Numbered from the stretch's first letter, positions 44,225 to 55,341 are shown. The stretch: 64,000 bases of DNA from Roseisalinus antarcticus (GCF_900172355.1 NZ_FWFZ01000004.1:1-64000), one strand, 5' to 3'. Made by a program: numbers and translations. The notes: generated by a model from the letters alone, not told the origin.

Positions 44225-46101
44225 GGATGTTTCACGTGAAACACGACTATGATGTCATCGTGATCGGTGGTGGGCATGCGGGCACCGAGGCCGCCCATGC
44301 GGCGGCGCGGGCGCAGGCCCGCGTGGCGCTGGTGACCCTCCGGCCGGATACGATTGGCGTCATGTCCTGCAACCCGGCCATTGGAGGCCTCGGGAAAGGC
44401 CATCTGGTGCGCGAGATCGACGCGTTCGACGGGGTTATGGGGCGGGTCGCGGACCTCTCCGGGATCCAGTTCCGGCTGTTGAACCGCAAGAAGGGCCCGG
44501 CCGTGCAGGGGCCGCGGGCGCAGGCGGACCGGAAGCTCTACCGTCAGGCGATGCAGGCGATGACCGATGCGCAGTCGGATCTGGACGTGCTGGTGGGCGA
44601 AGCCACGGACCTGATCGATGACAAGGGGCGTATCGGCGGGGTGGTCCTGGCGGACGGGTCCCTGGTGACCGCGAATGCCGTTGTGCTGACGACGGGGACT
44701 TTCCTTCGCGGCGTGATCCATATCGGCGACCAGTCGCGTCCGGGTGGGCGCATGGGCGAATCGCCAGCGGTGCGGCTTGCTGAACGGATCGACGATCTGG
44801 GGCTGCCCCTCGGGCGCCTGAAAACGGGAACGCCGCCCAGGCTCGACGGGCGGACCATCGACTGGACCAAGCTGGAGATGCAGCCGGGCGACGATGAGCC
44901 GACGCTGTTCTCGTTCCTGTCGGAAAAGGCGGCGGCCCGCCAGATCTCCTGCGGGATCACGCATACGAACGACGCGACCCACGCAATCATCCGCGACAAC
45001 CTTGGGCGGTCCGCGATGTACGGCGGCCATATCGATGGCGTCGGCCCGCGCTATTGCCCCTCCATCGAGGACAAGGTGGTGCGCTTCGCGGACAAGGCCT
45101 CGCACCAGATCTTTCTGGAGCCGGAGGGGCTGGACGACGACACGGTCTATCCCAACGGCATTTCGACGTCCTTGCCGGCGGATGTGCAGGAGGCCTATGT
45201 CCATTCCATCGTCGGCCTTGAAGACGCGACGATTCTGCAGCCGGGCTATGCCATCGAGTATGATTACGTCGATCCCCGTGCACTGCGGATGACGCTGGAG
45301 TTGCGGGACGCCCCGGGTCTATTCCTTGCCGGTCAGATCAACGGCACCACGGGCTATGAAGAGGCTGCGGCGCAGGGGCTGGTTGCCGGCTTGAACGCCG
45401 CTGCGCTGTCCCTTGGCCGGGATCGGATCACCTTCAGCCGCGCCACGTCTTACATCGGCGTCATGGTTGACGATCTGGTGACGCGGGGCGTGACCGAACC
45501 CTACCGGATGTTCACATCCCGCGCGGAGTTCCGTCTGTCCTTGCGGGCGGACAATGCGGACCAGCGGCTGACCACGTTCGGGCGAGAGGTCGGTTGTGTC
45601 GGCGACGCGCGTTGGGCCGCCTATTCGGCGAAGGCCGAGGCGTTGGAGGCCGGCCGAGCGCAACTCGCCGATGTTCAGCTCTCTGCCCGCGACATCTCGG
45701 CGACCGGGGCGAAGCTGAACAAGGATGGACCTGCCCGGACCGGGGCAGAGGCGCTGGCCCTGTCGGACTTCGACTTCGACGCGCTGCTTGGCCTCGCGCC
45801 AGAGCTTTCGGTCATCGCACCGCCGATCCGGGACCAGTTGAAGCGCGATGCGCTCTATGCCCACTACATCCAGCGGCAGGAGAAGGACGTCGCGGCGCTG
45901 AAGCGGGACGAGGCGCAGGTGATCCCCGACGATCTGCGTTATGAGACGATTCAAGGACTTTCGACCGAACTGGCGAGCAAACTGTCGCAAGCCCGCCCGG
46001 GGACCATCGGCCAGGCCGCCCGGATCGACGGGATGACTCCGGCCGCGCTGCTGATCGTTCTGGCCCGGATCCGGCGTGGGCAACTGGCCAAAAGCTCGTG
46101 A
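44221..46101 (+). CDS. mnmG: tRNA U34 carboxymethylaminomethyl transferase subunit MnmG (GidA)
   Basis: FAD-binding partner of MnmE. The 626-aa protein has [20 protein letters not shown] (FAD site), [13 protein letters not shown] with the catalytic Cys, and a C-terminal helical domain that binds MnmE. The first residues ([11 protein letters not shown]) are encoded by a parS palindrome in frame: MFHVKH is read straight through TGTTTCACGTGAAACA. The stop overlaps the rsmG start. Confidence 0.98.
   Translation: MRMFHVKHDYDVIVIGGGHAGTEAAHAAARAQARVALVTLRPDTIGVMSCNPAIGGLGKGHLVREIDAFDGVMGRVADLSGIQFRLLNRKKGPAVQGPRAQADRKLYRQAMQAMTDAQSDLDVLVGEATDLIDDKGRIGGVVLADGSLVTANAVVLTTGTFLRGVIHIGDQSRPGGRMGESPAVRLAERIDDLGLPLGRLKTGTPPRLDGRTIDWTKLEMQPGDDEPTLFSFLSEKAAARQISCGITHTNDATHAIIRDNLGRSAMYGGHIDGVGPRYCPSIEDKVVRFADKASHQIFLEPEGLDDDTVYPNGISTSLPADVQEAYVHSIVGLEDATILQPGYAIEYDYVDPRALRMTLELRDAPGLFLAGQINGTTGYEEAAAQGLVAGLNAAALSLGRDRITFSRATSYIGVMVDDLVTRGVTEPYRMFTSRAEFRLSLRADNADQRLTTFGREVGCVGDARWAAYSAKAEALEAGRAQLADVQLSARDISATGAKLNKDGPARTGAEALALSDFDFDALLGLAPELSVIAPPIRDQLKRDALYAHYIQRQEKDVAALKRDEAQVIPDDLRYETIQGLSTELASKLSQARPGTIGQAARIDGMTPAALLIVLARIRRGQLAKSS
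44228..44243. promoter_or_regulatory. parS: parS site 1, inside mnmG
   Basis: TGTTTCACGTGAAACA, a perfect 16-bp palindrome identical to the bacterial parS consensus, the loading site for ParB-CTP clamps. It covers codons 3-8 of mnmG and lies 2.5 kb upstream of parA and 2.9 kb from the AT-rich block of the putative oriC. Confidence 0.95.
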
Positions 46102-46718
46102 GCGCAACGATGCCCCCCCTGCCCGGCCTCGATGTTTCACGTGAAACACGGGCGAAGCTGGTGAAGCTGGAAACGCTTGTCCGCAAATGGACCAAACGGA
46201 TCAACCTGATCGCCCCGGCGAGCGTCGCCGACATCTGGACCCGCCACATCCTCGATTCCGCGCAGCTTTTCAGCATCGCCCCGCCCCATACCCACTGGGC
46301 CGATCTTGGCAGCGGCGGCGGCTTCCCCGGTCTGGTCATCGCGATCCTGCGCCAGGAGAAGATGCCCGACGCCCATATGGATCTGGTCGAGAGCGATCAG
46401 CGCAAGGCCACCTTTCTGCGCACCGCCACCCGAGAGCTCGACCTCCCCGTCACCACCCACACTGCAAGAATCGAGGAGTTGGAGCCCCTGAATGCCCCCA
46501 TTGTCAGCGCCCGCGCCCTTGCCTCTCTTCCCGACTTGCTCTCACACGCATGCCGGCATCTCTCTGCCGACGGGACGGCGCTTTTCCTCAAGGGTCGCAA
46601 CCGCGCCGAGGAAATTTCAGCCGCCCGGCGAGACTGGGACTTTGCCATGACCGAAACCCGCAGTATGACCGACCCAGAAGCGGCAGTTCTAAGGATTGAA
46701 AGGATCACACGTGTCTGA
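46098..46718 (+). CDS. rsmG: 16S rRNA (guanine527-N7)-methyltransferase RsmG (GidB)
   Basis: Methylates G527 of 16S rRNA with SAM. The 206-aa protein has the family helix [22 protein letters not shown], the SAM site [14 protein letters not shown], and the [10 protein letters not shown] segment. GTG 46098 overlaps the mnmG stop; ATG 46110 is the alternative. A parS palindrome lies in codons 12-17, here read as DVSRET in a different frame from the mnmG copy. It overlaps parA by 8 nt. Confidence 0.96.
   Translation: MSATMPPLPGLDVSRETRAKLVKLETLVRKWTKRINLIAPASVADIWTRHILDSAQLFSIAPPHTHWADLGSGGGFPGLVIAILRQEKMPDAHMDLVESDQRKATFLRTATRELDLPVTTHTARIEELEPLNAPIVSARALASLPDLLSHACRHLSADGTALFLKGRNRAEEISAARRDWDFAMTETRSMTDPEAAVLRIERITRV
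46133..46148. promoter_or_regulatory. parS: parS site 2, inside rsmG
   Basis: A second perfect TGTTTCACGTGAAACA palindrome, 1905 bp from the first, near the start of rsmG and 0.56 kb upstream of parA. Two sites close together form the ParB loading zone next to the parAB genes. Confidence 0.95.
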
Positions 46719-47508
46719 CCCGACAAGGCCCCCCGGTCCCCGGATCATTGCTATCGCCAACCAGAAGGGCGGCGTGGGCAAGACGACGACGGCAATCAAC
46801 CTCGGGGCCGCCCTCGCCCGGTCCAACAAGCATGTCCTGATCGTGGATATCGACCCGCAGGGCAACGCCTCCACCGGGCTGGGGATCGAGCAGGACGACC
46901 GAGACTCCTCGACCTATGACATCCTGATGGGTGACGCCGCGCCCGCCGATGTGGCCCAGGACACCGAAGTCGAGAACCTCTGGATCATTCCGGCCACAAC
47001 CGACCTCAGCTCTGCCGATATCGAGCTGATTGCCAATGAAAAACGCAGCCATCTGCTCCACGATGCCTTGCGCCAGCCCGCGATGGATCGCCTGGCCTTC
47101 GATTACATCCTGATCGATTGCCCGCCTTCCCTGAACCTGTTGACCGTGAACGCCCTGGTGGCCGCGCATTCCGTACTTGTGCCGTTGCAAAGCGAATTCT
47201 TCGCCCTGGAAGGGCTTTCGCAGCTGATGCTGACGATCCGCAATGTGCGCGAGAAGGCGAACCCCGGCTTGCGGATCGAGGGCGTCGCCCTCACTATGCA
47301 CGACAAGCGCAACAATCTTGCCCTGCAGGTCGAGGAAGACGCCCGCGAAAACCTTGGAGAGCTGGTGTTTCAAACCGTCATACCCCGCAACGTGCGCCTG
47401 TCCGAAGCCCCCTCTTTCGCGATGCCGGTGCTCGACTATGACCCATCCAGCCGCGGCGCCCAGGCCTACCGCGCCCTGGCGGCCGAGCTGATCGCCAGAG
47501 ACGTTTGA
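46711..47508 (+). CDS. parA: Chromosome partitioning ATPase ParA
   Basis: A Walker-type ATPase that forms a gradient on nucleoid DNA and drives ParB-parS complexes to the new pole. The 265-aa protein has the deviant Walker A IANQKGGVGKTTTAIN near the N-terminus, DIDPQGNASTGLG, and the IDCPPSLNLLTVNAL stretch. GTG 46711 is preferred, with AAGGA 9 nt before it; the upstream TTG is less likely. It overlaps rsmG and is 16 nt before parB. Confidence 0.97.
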   Translation: MSDPTRPPGPRIIAIANQKGGVGKTTTAINLGAALARSNKHVLIVDIDPQGNASTGLGIEQDDRDSSTYDILMGDAAPADVAQDTEVENLWIIPATTDLSSADIELIANEKRSHLLHDALRQPAMDRLAFDYILIDCPPSLNLLTVNALVAAHSVLVPLQSEFFALEGLSQLMLTIRNVREKANPGLRIEGVALTMHDKRNNLALQVEEDARENLGELVFQTVIPRNVRLSEAPSFAMPVLDYDPSSRGAQAYRALAAELIARDV

Positions 47509-47524
47509 ACGAGAGGACAGGTCC

Positions 47525-48424
47525 ATGACCGAGACACGCCCCAAGACCCGAGGCCTGGGTAGAGGCCTTTCCGCTCTGATGGCGGATGTCAGCACCAGCG
47601 CCGAGGCTGCACCGGACGCCACCCGCCGGGCGGATCTCCGGGTCCCGATCGAGCGCATCCACCCGAACCCGAACCAGCCGCGCCGCAGTTTCAATCCTGA
47701 CGCCCTGTCGGAGCTTGCCGCCTCCATCGCCGAAAAGGGTGTCATCCAGCCGCTCATCGTCCGCCCCTCCCCCGTGACCGAGGGCGACTACGAAATCGTC
47801 GCCGGCGAGCGCCGCTGGCGTGCCTCCCAGCAGGTGCAGTTGCACGACGTGCCCGTGATCGTGCGCGAGTTCAATGACACCGAGGTGTTGGAAGTCGCGA
47901 TCATCGAGAACATCCAGCGGGCCGACCTCAACCCGGTGGACGAGGCTGCGGGTTACCGCCAGTTGATGGACCGATTCGGCCACACTCAGGACCAACTCGC
48001 CAGCGCCCTCGGCAAGAGCCGCAGCCACATCGCAAACCAGCTTCGCCTGCTGACGCTGCCCGAGTCGGTTCAGCGCCTGATGGTCGAGGGCCGTCTCAGC
48101 TCCGGCCACGCCCGGACACTGGTCGGGCAGGAACACGCGGAATCCATCGCCAACAAGATCGTGCGGGACGGGCTCTCCGTTCGCGCGGCCGAAAAGCTGG
48201 CGAAGGCGCAGAAGTCCGACTCCAGCGTCTCAGCGGGCAAATCCCGCGGCCCCGCCTCGGAGAAAGACGCCGACACCCGCCAGATTGAGGCCGAACTCGC
48301 CGCCTCGCTCAAGATGGGGGTCAGTATCGACCACAAGCCGGGCACCGATGGCGGCAGCCTGACGATCCGCTACAGCAACCTCGGGCAGCTCGACGACCTG
48401 CTGCGCGTCTTGTCGGGAGGCTAG
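47525..48424 (+). CDS. parB: Chromosome partitioning protein ParB
   Basis: A CTP-dependent DNA clamp that loads at parS and organises the origin region. The 299-aa protein has the N-terminal GLGRGLSALMAD box (ParA contact), the CTP-binding GERRWRASQ motif, the ENIQRADLNPVDEA segment, an HTH (QDQLASALGKSRSHIANQLRLL) and a C-terminal dimerisation domain. The stop overlaps the convergent hemW stop by four bases (CTAG). Confidence 0.98.
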   Translation: MTETRPKTRGLGRGLSALMADVSTSAEAAPDATRRADLRVPIERIHPNPNQPRRSFNPDALSELAASIAEKGVIQPLIVRPSPVTEGDYEIVAGERRWRASQQVQLHDVPVIVREFNDTEVLEVAIIENIQRADLNPVDEAAGYRQLMDRFGHTQDQLASALGKSRSHIANQLRLLTLPESVQRLMVEGRLSSGHARTLVGQEHAESIANKIVRDGLSVRAAEKLAKAQKSDSSVSAGKSRGPASEKDADTRQIEAELAASLKMGVSIDHKPGTDGGSLTIRYSNLGQLDDLLRVLSGG

Positions 48425-49587
48425 TCCGACAGAAGCCGGCGAAGAACAGCATTCAGCACGGGCCACCCCTGCGCGGTGATCAGCAGGCGGTCGCCCCGAC
48501 GAAGCAACCAGCCCTCCTCGATCAGGGGTTCGGCAAGCGCCGCGTCCCACCCCAGTCTCGCCAGCCGGGGCAGAGAGACACCTTCCCGCAGGCGCAGCCC
48601 CATCAAGAGGGCCTCTGTTCGCTGATCCTCCAGCGATAGTGGATCGCGCAGGCTATCTCCCGATCCCGTAGCCTCGACCTGCGCAATCCATGCGCCGGGA
48701 GCCCGGACCGCTTCCGTGGCCAGTTTCCGGCCTGCGACGGACAGACGGCCATGTGCGCCCGGCCCGACCCCGACGTAGTCGCCATAGCGCCAATAGATCA
48801 GGTTGTGCAGGCTCTCGGCCCCGTTTCGGGCATGGTTAGAGACTTCGTAGCCGGGCATCCCCGCCGCCTCGCACTGCTCCTGCGTGATCTCCCACAGCGC
48901 AACGGACCTGTCCTCGTCGGGCAATCCGCGCAGCTTTCCGGCCGCGTATCTGTCGCCAAACGCCGTCCCCTCCTCGATCGTCAACTGGTACAGAGACAGG
49001 TGATCCACCGCGAGGCTCAGGGCCTGCCCGAGCTCCGACCGCCAGGCCTCGGGCGTCTGATCCTGTCGTGCATAGATCAGGTCGAAACTCACCCGCCCGA
49101 ATTCCTTGCGAGCCAGTTCATAGGCTGCAATAGCCTCCGCGGCACTATGCATCCGGCCCAGACGCCGCAGGTCGGGGTCGTTCATCGCCTGCACGCCCAG
49201 GGACACCCGCGTCACTCCGGCATCCCGATACCCGACGAAACGACCGGCCTCGACGGAGGTCGGATTCGCCTCCAGCGTCACCTCCATGTCATTCGCCGCC
49301 GGCCAGGCTTGCCGTGCCGCGCCGACGATGGCCTCGACCGTTTCGGGCAGCATCAGGCTCGGTGTGCCGCCGCCGAAGAAGATCGACCGCAGGATCCGCG
49401 GGCCGGTCTCCTGGGCATAGCGCACGATCTCAGAGGTCAGCGCCCGGGCCCAGCGGCCTTGATCGACGCCCCCCACGACGTGGGAGTTGAAGTCGCAATA
49501 CGGGCATTTGGCCTGGCAGAATGGCCAATGCACATAGAGGCCAAAGCCCCCGGTCTCGAGATCCTCAGGCAAAGCACCCAGCGACAA
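48421..49587 (-). CDS. hemW: HemW-type radical SAM haem chaperone
   Basis: A radical SAM protein that binds haem and helps insert it into respiratory enzymes; long misnamed as coproporphyrinogen oxidase. The protein (about 383-388 aa) has GLYVHWPFCQAKCPYCDFNSHV with the CxxxCxxC cluster motif, and FFGGGTPSLM. It has the extra Cys of the HemW subgroup. The start is uncertain: TTG 49587 (GAGG 4 nt before) or TTG 49572; longer ATG starts run deep into rdgB. It overlaps rdgB by 8-23 nt. The coupling to rdgB and rph is typical in Rhodobacterales. Confidence 0.93.
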   Translation of the reverse strand: MSLGALPEDLETGGFGLYVHWPFCQAKCPYCDFNSHVVGGVDQGRWARALTSEIVRYAQETGPRILRSIFFGGGTPSLMLPETVEAIVGAARQAWPAANDMEVTLEANPTSVEAGRFVGYRDAGVTRVSLGVQAMNDPDLRRLGRMHSAAEAIAAYELARKEFGRVSFDLIYARQDQTPEAWRSELGQALSLAVDHLSLYQLTIEEGTAFGDRYAAGKLRGLPDEDRSVALWEITQEQCEAAGMPGYEVSNHARNGAESLHNLIYWRYGDYVGVGPGAHGRLSVAGRKLATEAVRAPGAWIAQVEATGSGDSLRDPLSLEDQRTEALLMGLRLREGVSLPRLARLGWDAALAEPLIEEGWLLRRGDRLLITAQGWPVLNAVLRRLLSD

Positions 49588-50173
49588 GCGCCTCGAAGGC
49601 CCGCCCCCGGTGGCTGATCCGGTTCTTCTCCCAGCGATCCATTTCACCAAAGGTCACGTCATATCCGTCGGGCCGAAAGATCGGGTCATAGCCATGGCCG
49701 AATTCGCCCCGCATTGGCCATACAATGCGACCGGGAACAGTGCCCTCGAAAACCTCGTCATGGCCGTCGGGCCAGGCCATCACCAGGGTGCAGCGAAACT
49801 GTGCGCCTCGCGGCTCTGGCGCGGTCGCCGCTTCCAGCTCGGTCCAGACCCGGGTCATGGCCATGGCGAAATCGCGCCCCTCCGCGGTCTCCGCCCAGTC
49901 AGCGGTGTGAACACCCGGCCGGCCGCCAAGACCGTCGATCGTGATCCCGCTGTCATCGGCCAAGGCCGGCAGGCCGGTCGCCTGCGTGGCGGCGTGAGCC
50001 TTGATCCGGGCGTTGCCGGCAAAGGTCTCTTCCGTCTCCTCGGGTTCGGGCAAGCGGTGATCGGCGTTGGAGCTCAGGGTCACCCCGTAAGGCGCGAGCA
50101 GCGCCGCGATCTCCTCGAGCTTGCCGGTATTGTGGGTCGCCACGACGAGCCTGCCGCCCTCGAGCCGGCGCAT
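49565..50173 (-). CDS. rdgB: XTP/dITP diphosphatase RdgB (HAM1)
   Basis: Hydrolyses deaminated purine triphosphates (ITP, XTP, dITP) before they enter nucleic acids. The 202-aa protein shows LVVATHNTGKLEEI at the N-terminus, ADDSGITIDGLGGRPGVHTADWA, and GYDPIFRPDGYDVTFGEM. It shares one base with the rph stop (TGATG). Confidence 0.97.
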   Translation of the reverse strand: MRRLEGGRLVVATHNTGKLEEIAALLAPYGVTLSSNADHRLPEPEETEETFAGNARIKAHAATQATGLPALADDSGITIDGLGGRPGVHTADWAETAEGRDFAMAMTRVWTELEAATAPEPRGAQFRCTLVMAWPDGHDEVFEGTVPGRIVWPMRGEFGHGYDPIFRPDGYDVTFGEMDRWEKNRISHRGRAFEALVAGCFA

Positions 50174-50883
50174 CAGGCCACCGCCGCCAACTGCGCCGCC
50201 GACAGCTCCGCCACGCCCTTTTCGGCCAGGCCCAGCAGGGTTTCCATCTCGGTCCGCGAGAAGGTCGCGCCCTCGGCCGACATCTGAACCTCGATCATGC
50301 GCTCACCGGACATCACGAAATTGCCATCGACGCCGGCCTCGCTGTCCTCGGGATAATCCAGATCGAGCACCGGCTGACCGGCATAAAGCCCGCAGCTGAC
50401 CGCCGACACCGGCACGCCAAGCGGGTTGGTCCGGACGTCTCCGGCTTTCATCAGCGCGTTGACCGCCAGACGCAGGGCCACCCAGCCGCCGGTGATAGAG
50501 GCGCAGCGTGTCCCGCCATCCGCCTGCAACACGTCGCAATCGACGGTGATCTGGCGTTCGCCAAGCGCGACCCGGTCCACGCCAGCCCGCAGGGATCGAC
50601 CTATAAGACGTTGAATTTCAACCGTTCTTCCACCTTGCTTGCCAGCCGTTGCCTCGCGCCGCATCCGGCTTCCGGTGGATCTGGGCAGCATTCCGTATTC
50701 CGCGGTGACCCATCCCAGCCCGGTGCCTTTGAGGAACGGCGGAGGCCGATCCTCGATGCTCGCGGTGCACAGCACGTGGGTGTCCCCGACCCGGATCAGG
50801 CAGGATCCCTCGGCATGTTTCGTCACACCGGTCTCGATGCTCACCGGTCTCATTTCGTCGAGGGCACGCCCAGATGGCCGCAT
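50173..50883 (-). CDS. rph: Ribonuclease PH
   Basis: A phosphate-dependent 3'-5' exoribonuclease that trims tRNA precursors. The 236-aa protein has [14 protein letters not shown], the phosphate-binding [28 protein letters not shown], and [19 protein letters not shown] 50883 gives the family start. It is divergent from hrcA with a 143-bp shared promoter region; I see no CIRCE element there. Confidence 0.97.
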   Translation of the reverse strand: MRPSGRALDEMRPVSIETGVTKHAEGSCLIRVGDTHVLCTASIEDRPPPFLKGTGLGWVTAEYGMLPRSTGSRMRREATAGKQGGRTVEIQRLIGRSLRAGVDRVALGERQITVDCDVLQADGGTRCASITGGWVALRLAVNALMKAGDVRTNPLGVPVSAVSCGLYAGQPVLDLDYPEDSEAGVDGNFVMSGERMIEVQMSAEGATFSRTEMETLLGLAEKGVAELSAAQLAAVA

Positions 50884-51026
50884 GGTGTTCTCCTGATGTC
50901 TTGGCGATCCACCCCTAATCCCGGCCCCCTGCTTTTCCAACCCCGATTGACCTCCGCCATCACGTGGTTTTAATTGGCCCGCTTTCTCGCGGAGGACCAA
51001 AGACCTTGGCCGACAGAGGCGCCCTG

Positions 51027-52070
51027 ATGAACGAGATGAATGAACGCTCCCGCGAGGTGTTTCGCCGGGTGGTCGAAAGCTATCTGGACAGCGGAGCGCC
51101 CGTCGGCTCGCGCACGCTGACCCGGACCATGACCGAAAAGGTCTCGGCCGCGACGATCCGCAACGTGATGCAGGATCTCGAATACCTCGGCCTGCTCGGC
51201 TCGCCCCATGTCAGCGCCGGCCGCATCCCGACAGAGCTTGGCCTGAGGATGTTCGTGGACGGCCTGTTGGAGGTCGGCGATCTCGACGGCGCTGACCGCG
51301 CCAAGATCGACGAGACCATGGGCAGCAACCGCAACGACGTGGGCAGCATGCTCGACAGTATCGGCAACGCGCTCTCGGGGGTCACGCGCGGGGCGAGCCT
51401 GGTCCTTGCGCCCAAGCACGAGGCCGCGGTCAAGCATATCGAATTCGTGTCCCTCGCCGCCGACCGCGCTCTCGTGGTGCTGGTCTTTGCCGACGGCCAC
51501 GTGGAAAACCGTGTCTTCACCCCGCCTCCGGGTCAGACCCCCTCCTCCATGCGCGAAGCGGCGAATTTCGTGAATTCGCTGGCCGAGGGCCGCACCCTGT
51601 CCGAGCTCGGCGGGATCATGCAACGCGAGATCACCACGCGGCGTCAGCAAATCGACAGCCTGGCCGCCGAGCTGGTCGAATCCGGCACGATCCTCTGGGA
51701 GGACAAGGGCGAATCGACAGAGCGCCTGATCGTCCGCGGTCGCGGCAACCTGTTGTCCGAAGGCGGCCCCGCAGAGGACCTCGACCGCATCCGCGAGCTG
51801 TTCGACGACCTGGAGCGCAAGCGGGACATCGCGGATTTCCTCGAACTGGCCGATGAGGGCGAAGGCGTGCGCATTTTCATCGGGTCAGAGAACAAGCTTT
51901 TCTCACTTTCGGGTTCCTCTCTGGTGGTGAGTCCCTATATGAACGCTGACCGTAAGATCATCGGCGCCGTTGGCGTCATCGGCCCGACCCGTCTGAATTA
52001 TGGGCGGATCGTGCCCATCGTGGATTATACAGCACAGCTGGTCGGTCGCCTGATTTCCGACCGGAGTTGA
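51027..52070 (+). CDS. hrcA: Heat-inducible transcription repressor HrcA
   Basis: Represses groESL (and in some species dnaK) operons by binding CIRCE. The 347-aa protein has an N-terminal winged HTH ([21 protein letters not shown] and [19 protein letters not shown]), a GAF-like middle, and the C-terminal [22 protein letters not shown] 51027 is preferred; TTG 51006 and ATG 51036 are alternatives. It lies 12 nt before grpE. Confidence 0.96.
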   Translation: MNEMNERSREVFRRVVESYLDSGAPVGSRTLTRTMTEKVSAATIRNVMQDLEYLGLLGSPHVSAGRIPTELGLRMFVDGLLEVGDLDGADRAKIDETMGSNRNDVGSMLDSIGNALSGVTRGASLVLAPKHEAAVKHIEFVSLAADRALVVLVFADGHVENRVFTPPPGQTPSSMREAANFVNSLAEGRTLSELGGIMQREITTRRQQIDSLAAELVESGTILWEDKGESTERLIVRGRGNLLSEGGPAEDLDRIRELFDDLERKRDIADFLELADEGEGVRIFIGSENKLFSLSGSSLVVSPYMNADRKIIGAVGVIGPTRLNYGRIVPIVDYTAQLVGRLISDRS

Positions 52071-52082
52071 AGGAAGTAGAGA

Positions 52083-52661
52083 ATGGCCAAGCCCAAGAGC
52101 GAGCAGGATTTCATGGACGAAGTGGCCGCCGAGCTGCGCGGCGACAGCGAGGCCGCCGACGAGGTCTATGAGTCCGAGACACCGGAGCCCTCCGAAGAGC
52201 TCGAGGCCCTGCGGGCCGAGCGCGACGAGATGAAGGACCGTTTCGTCCGTGCCCTCGCCGATGCCGAGAACACCCGCAAGCGCGCCGAGCGTGACCGCCG
52301 CGAGGCCGAGACCTACGGCGGCTCGAAGATGGCCCGCGACATGCTGCCGGTCTACGACAACCTGGCCCGGGCGCTTGAGACCGCGAATGACGAGACCAAG
52401 GAGGTCTCCAAGGCGCTGCTCGAAGGTGTCGAGCTGACCATGAGAGAGCTTCTGAACGTCTTCAAGAAGCACGGGATCGAGCCCATTGCCCCCGAAGTCG
52501 GCGACCGATTCGACCCGCAGCAGCACCAGGCGATGTTCGAGGCGCCCCTGCCCGGCACCAAGGCCGGCGACATCATCCAGGTCGCGGCCACCGGGTTCAT
52601 GCTTCACGATCGTCTGCTGCGTCCCGCGCAGGTTGGCGTCAGCTCAACCCCGGCTTCCTGA
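52083..52661 (+). CDS. grpE: Nucleotide exchange factor GrpE
   Basis: Releases ADP from DnaK. The 192-aa protein has an acidic N-terminus, a long helix (ERDEMKDRFVRALADAENTRKRAERDR) and the beta-domain end (FDPQQHQAMFEAPLPGTKAGDIIQV...GFMLHDRLLRPAQV). GGAAG lies 8 nt before the ATG. A hairpin follows the stop; dnaK is not in the window. Confidence 0.96.
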   Translation: MAKPKSEQDFMDEVAAELRGDSEAADEVYESETPEPSEELEALRAERDEMKDRFVRALADAENTRKRAERDRREAETYGGSKMARDMLPVYDNLARALETANDETKEVSKALLEGVELTMRELLNVFKKHGIEPIAPEVGDRFDPQQHQAMFEAPLPGTKAGDIIQVAATGFMLHDRLLRPAQVGVSSTPAS

Positions 52662-52686
52662 GCCCGTCATCTGCCATGACCCGAAC

Positions 52687-52707
52687 GGTGCGCGTTCAAT
52701 GCGCACC
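52687..52707. terminator. Convergent hairpin between grpE and mutS
   Basis: GGTGCGC and GCGCACC pair over a 7-nt loop. The stem runs into the 3' end of mutS (stop at 52696), so it can end transcripts from both sides. Confidence 0.5.
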
Positions 52708-55341
52708 TTCCCCGCGCGACACCGCTTTCAGCTCATAGATCAGCTCCAGCGCCTCGCGCGGGGACAGTTCGTCGGGCAGCACCTCGCTCAGCCGCTCCTC
52801 GACCCCTGAGGGTTTCACGTGTGACCGGGCCGGCGCCGGCGGGGGTGCCGCGGCGAAAAGCGGCAGATCGTCGATGACCGCCGCCCGGGATCCGCCGCCC
52901 TCCCGCTCTCCCTTCTCGAGCGCCTCCAGCACGACGCGGGCGCGCTCTACGACCGACGACGGCAGCCCCGCCAACCGGGCGACCTGCACGCCATAGGACC
53001 GGTCCGCCGTCCCGCGCCGCACCTCGTGCAGGAAGACCACGTCGCCGTCCCATTCCTTGACCGCGACCGTGGCGTTCTCGACTCCGTCCAGCTTGCCGGC
53101 CAGCGCGGCCATCTCGTGGTAATGGGTCGCAAAGAGCGCCCGGCAGCGGTTGACCGCGTGCAGATGTTCCAGCGTCGCCCAGGCGATGGACAGGCCGTCA
53201 TAGGTCGCCGTCCCGCGCCCGATCTCGTCGAGGATCACCAGCGCACGGTCGTCGGCCTGGTTCAGGATCGCGGCGGTCTCGACCATCTCGACCATGAAGG
53301 TCGACCTTCCCCGCGCCAGATCGTCGGACGCGCCGACCCGGCTGAAAAGCTGGCTGACGATGCCCAGGTGCGCTGTCTCGGCCGGCACCCAGGCGCCCAT
53401 CTGCGCCAGCACGGCGATCAGCGCGTTCTGCCGAAGATAGGTCGATTTGCCCGCCATGTTCGGGCCTGTCAGCAGATGCACGGGGGCGTCGGTGAGGTCG
53501 CAATCGTTGGCGACGAAAGCCGCGCCCGAGCTGCGCAGCGCCTCTTCGACGACCGGATGCCGCCCGCCGGCCACGCCGAACGCACGGCTGTCGTCGAGAA
53601 GTGGCCGGCACCAATCCCGCTGTCGCGCCAGATCGGCGAGGCCCATGGCGACGTCGATCTCCGCCAGACCGCGCGCCAGCGCCATAAGCCGGGGGGCTTC
53701 GGCCAGGATGGCCTCTCGCAAGGCGGAATAGAGCCGCTTTTCGATTTCGAGCGCCCGCGACCCCGCGTTCAGGATCCGCGTCTCCAGCTCCGAGAGTTCC
53801 ACGGTCGTGAACCGCACCTGGTTCGCGGTCGTCTGCCGATGGATGAACTGCTCGGACCCGTGCATCTTGTCGGCATGGGTCGCGGTCACTTCAATGAAGT
53901 AGCCCAGCACGTTGTTGTGCTTGATCTTGAGGCTCTGGATGCCGGTGTCCGCGACGAACCCTGCCTGCATCCCGGCAATGACCGAGCGGCCCTCGTCCCG
54001 CAGGCGCCGCGCGTCGTCGAGCTCCTCGTCATATCCCGGCGCGACAAAGCCGCCGTCCCGCGCGAGCAGCGGCGGCTCGGCCACGAGGGCGGCGTCGAGC
54101 AGATCGAGCAAGGCATCGTGCCCCACAAGATCCCGGGCGCTGTCGGCCAGAAGAGCTGGCAGATCCGCCGGTGCCATCCGTCCGGCAATAATGGCGGCCT
54201 GGGCGATCGCGTTGCGCACCCCGGCCATGTCGCGCGGCCCGCCCCGCTCCAGCGCCAGCCGCGACAGGGCGCGGTCGAGGTCCGGCACGCTGCGCAGGTC
54301 GCTGCGCAGATCGTCGGCCAATCGAGACTGTTCCACCGAGAAAGAGACGGCGTCCTGTCGCAACCGGATCAAGTCCAGCTGACAGGACGGGGCGGCCACC
54401 CGCCGCTCCAACAGCCGCGCCCCGCCCGAGGTGACGGTCCGGTCGATCGCACCAAGCAACGATCCGGCCCGGCCCCCGGCCATGGCCTGCGTCAGTTCCA
54501 GCGACCGCCGCGTGGCGGCGTCGATCTGCATCGCGGCGCGTTCCGCCTCGCGCACCGGCGGGCGCAACAACGGCAGCTTGCCCCGCTGGGTGATCTCCAG
54601 GTATTCGACCAGGCCCGAAAGCGCGGAGATCTCGGCGCGACCGAAGCTGCCGAACCCGTCGAGAGATCCGACGCGGAACACATCGCACAGCCGCCGTTCA
54701 CCGGCGGTCGAATCGAAGGCCGCCCCGCCCAGCGCCGTCACCGAGGCGCCGATATCAGAGACCAACCCGCCCAGATCCGCCTCCAGCGCGTCGGGCAGCA
54801 GAACCTCTTTCGCGCCCAGCCGCGCAAGCTCCGGCCCCAGCCGCGTCCGCGAACAGGGCGTCACCTGGAGAACCCCGGTCGAGATGTCGACCCAGGCCAG
54901 CGCCCCGGCGTCCCGCACCTGCGCATAGGCGGCAAGGAAGTTGTGGCGCCGCGCGTCCAGCAACGATTCCTCGGTCAACGTGCCCGGTGTCACAAGCCGC
55001 ACAACGTCGCGTTTCACCACCGATTTGGAGCCGCGCTTCTTCGCTTCGGCCGGGTCCTCCATCTGTTCCGCGATGGCGACGCGAAAGCCCTTGCGGATCA
55101 GCGTCAGCAGATAGCCCTCGGCCGCATGGACCGGCACGCCGCACATGGCGATGTCCTCGCCCAGATGCTTGCCGCGCTTGGTCAGGGCGATGTCCAGCGC
55201 CTCGGACGCGGCGACGGCGTCGTCAAAGAACATCTCGTAGAAATCGCCCATCCGGTAGAACAGCAACGCATCGGCGTTCTGCGCCTTGATCTCCAGGTAT
55301 TGCACCATCATCGGCGTGGCGGCTGGTGCGCTGGTGTTCAT
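52696..55341 (-). CDS. mutS: DNA mismatch repair protein MutS
   Basis: Recognises mismatches and starts methyl- or nick-directed repair. The 881-aa protein has the mismatch-binding FYEMFFDDA motif (Phe-x-Glu; residues about 33-41), clamp and lever domains, and the ATPase with Walker [14 protein letters not shown] (about residue 628), [12 protein letters not shown] (Walker B), and TNxH-type ATHYHEM. The C-terminal tail ([16 protein letters not shown]) is the tetramer/MutL contact region. It is convergent with grpE. Confidence 0.98.
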   Translation of the reverse strand: MNTSAPAATPMMVQYLEIKAQNADALLFYRMGDFYEMFFDDAVAASEALDIALTKRGKHLGEDIAMCGVPVHAAEGYLLTLIRKGFRVAIAEQMEDPAEAKKRGSKSVVKRDVVRLVTPGTLTEESLLDARRHNFLAAYAQVRDAGALAWVDISTGVLQVTPCSRTRLGPELARLGAKEVLLPDALEADLGGLVSDIGASVTALGGAAFDSTAGERRLCDVFRVGSLDGFGSFGRAEISALSGLVEYLEITQRGKLPLLRPPVREAERAAMQIDAATRRSLELTQAMAGGRAGSLLGAIDRTVTSGGARLLERRVAAPSCQLDLIRLRQDAVSFSVEQSRLADDLRSDLRSVPDLDRALSRLALERGGPRDMAGVRNAIAQAAIIAGRMAPADLPALLADSARDLVGHDALLDLLDAALVAEPPLLARDGGFVAPGYDEELDDARRLRDEGRSVIAGMQAGFVADTGIQSLKIKHNNVLGYFIEVTATHADKMHGSEQFIHRQTTANQVRFTTVELSELETRILNAGSRALEIEKRLYSALREAILAEAPRLMALARGLAEIDVAMGLADLARQRDWCRPLLDDSRAFGVAGGRHPVVEEALRSSGAAFVANDCDLTDAPVHLLTGPNMAGKSTYLRQNALIAVLAQMGAWVPAETAHLGIVSQLFSRVGASDDLARGRSTFMVEMVETAAILNQADDRALVILDEIGRGTATYDGLSIAWATLEHLHAVNRCRALFATHYHEMAALAGKLDGVENATVAVKEWDGDVVFLHEVRRGTADRSYGVQVARLAGLPSSVVERARVVLEALEKGEREGGGSRAAVIDDLPLFAAAPPPAPARSHVKPSGVEERLSEVLPDELSPREALELIYELKAVSRGEGAH

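Noticed and set aside
50884-51026. Possible CIRCE operator upstream of hrcA
   Set aside because: No inverted repeat of the TTAGCACTC-N9-GAGTGCTAA type is present between rph and hrcA.
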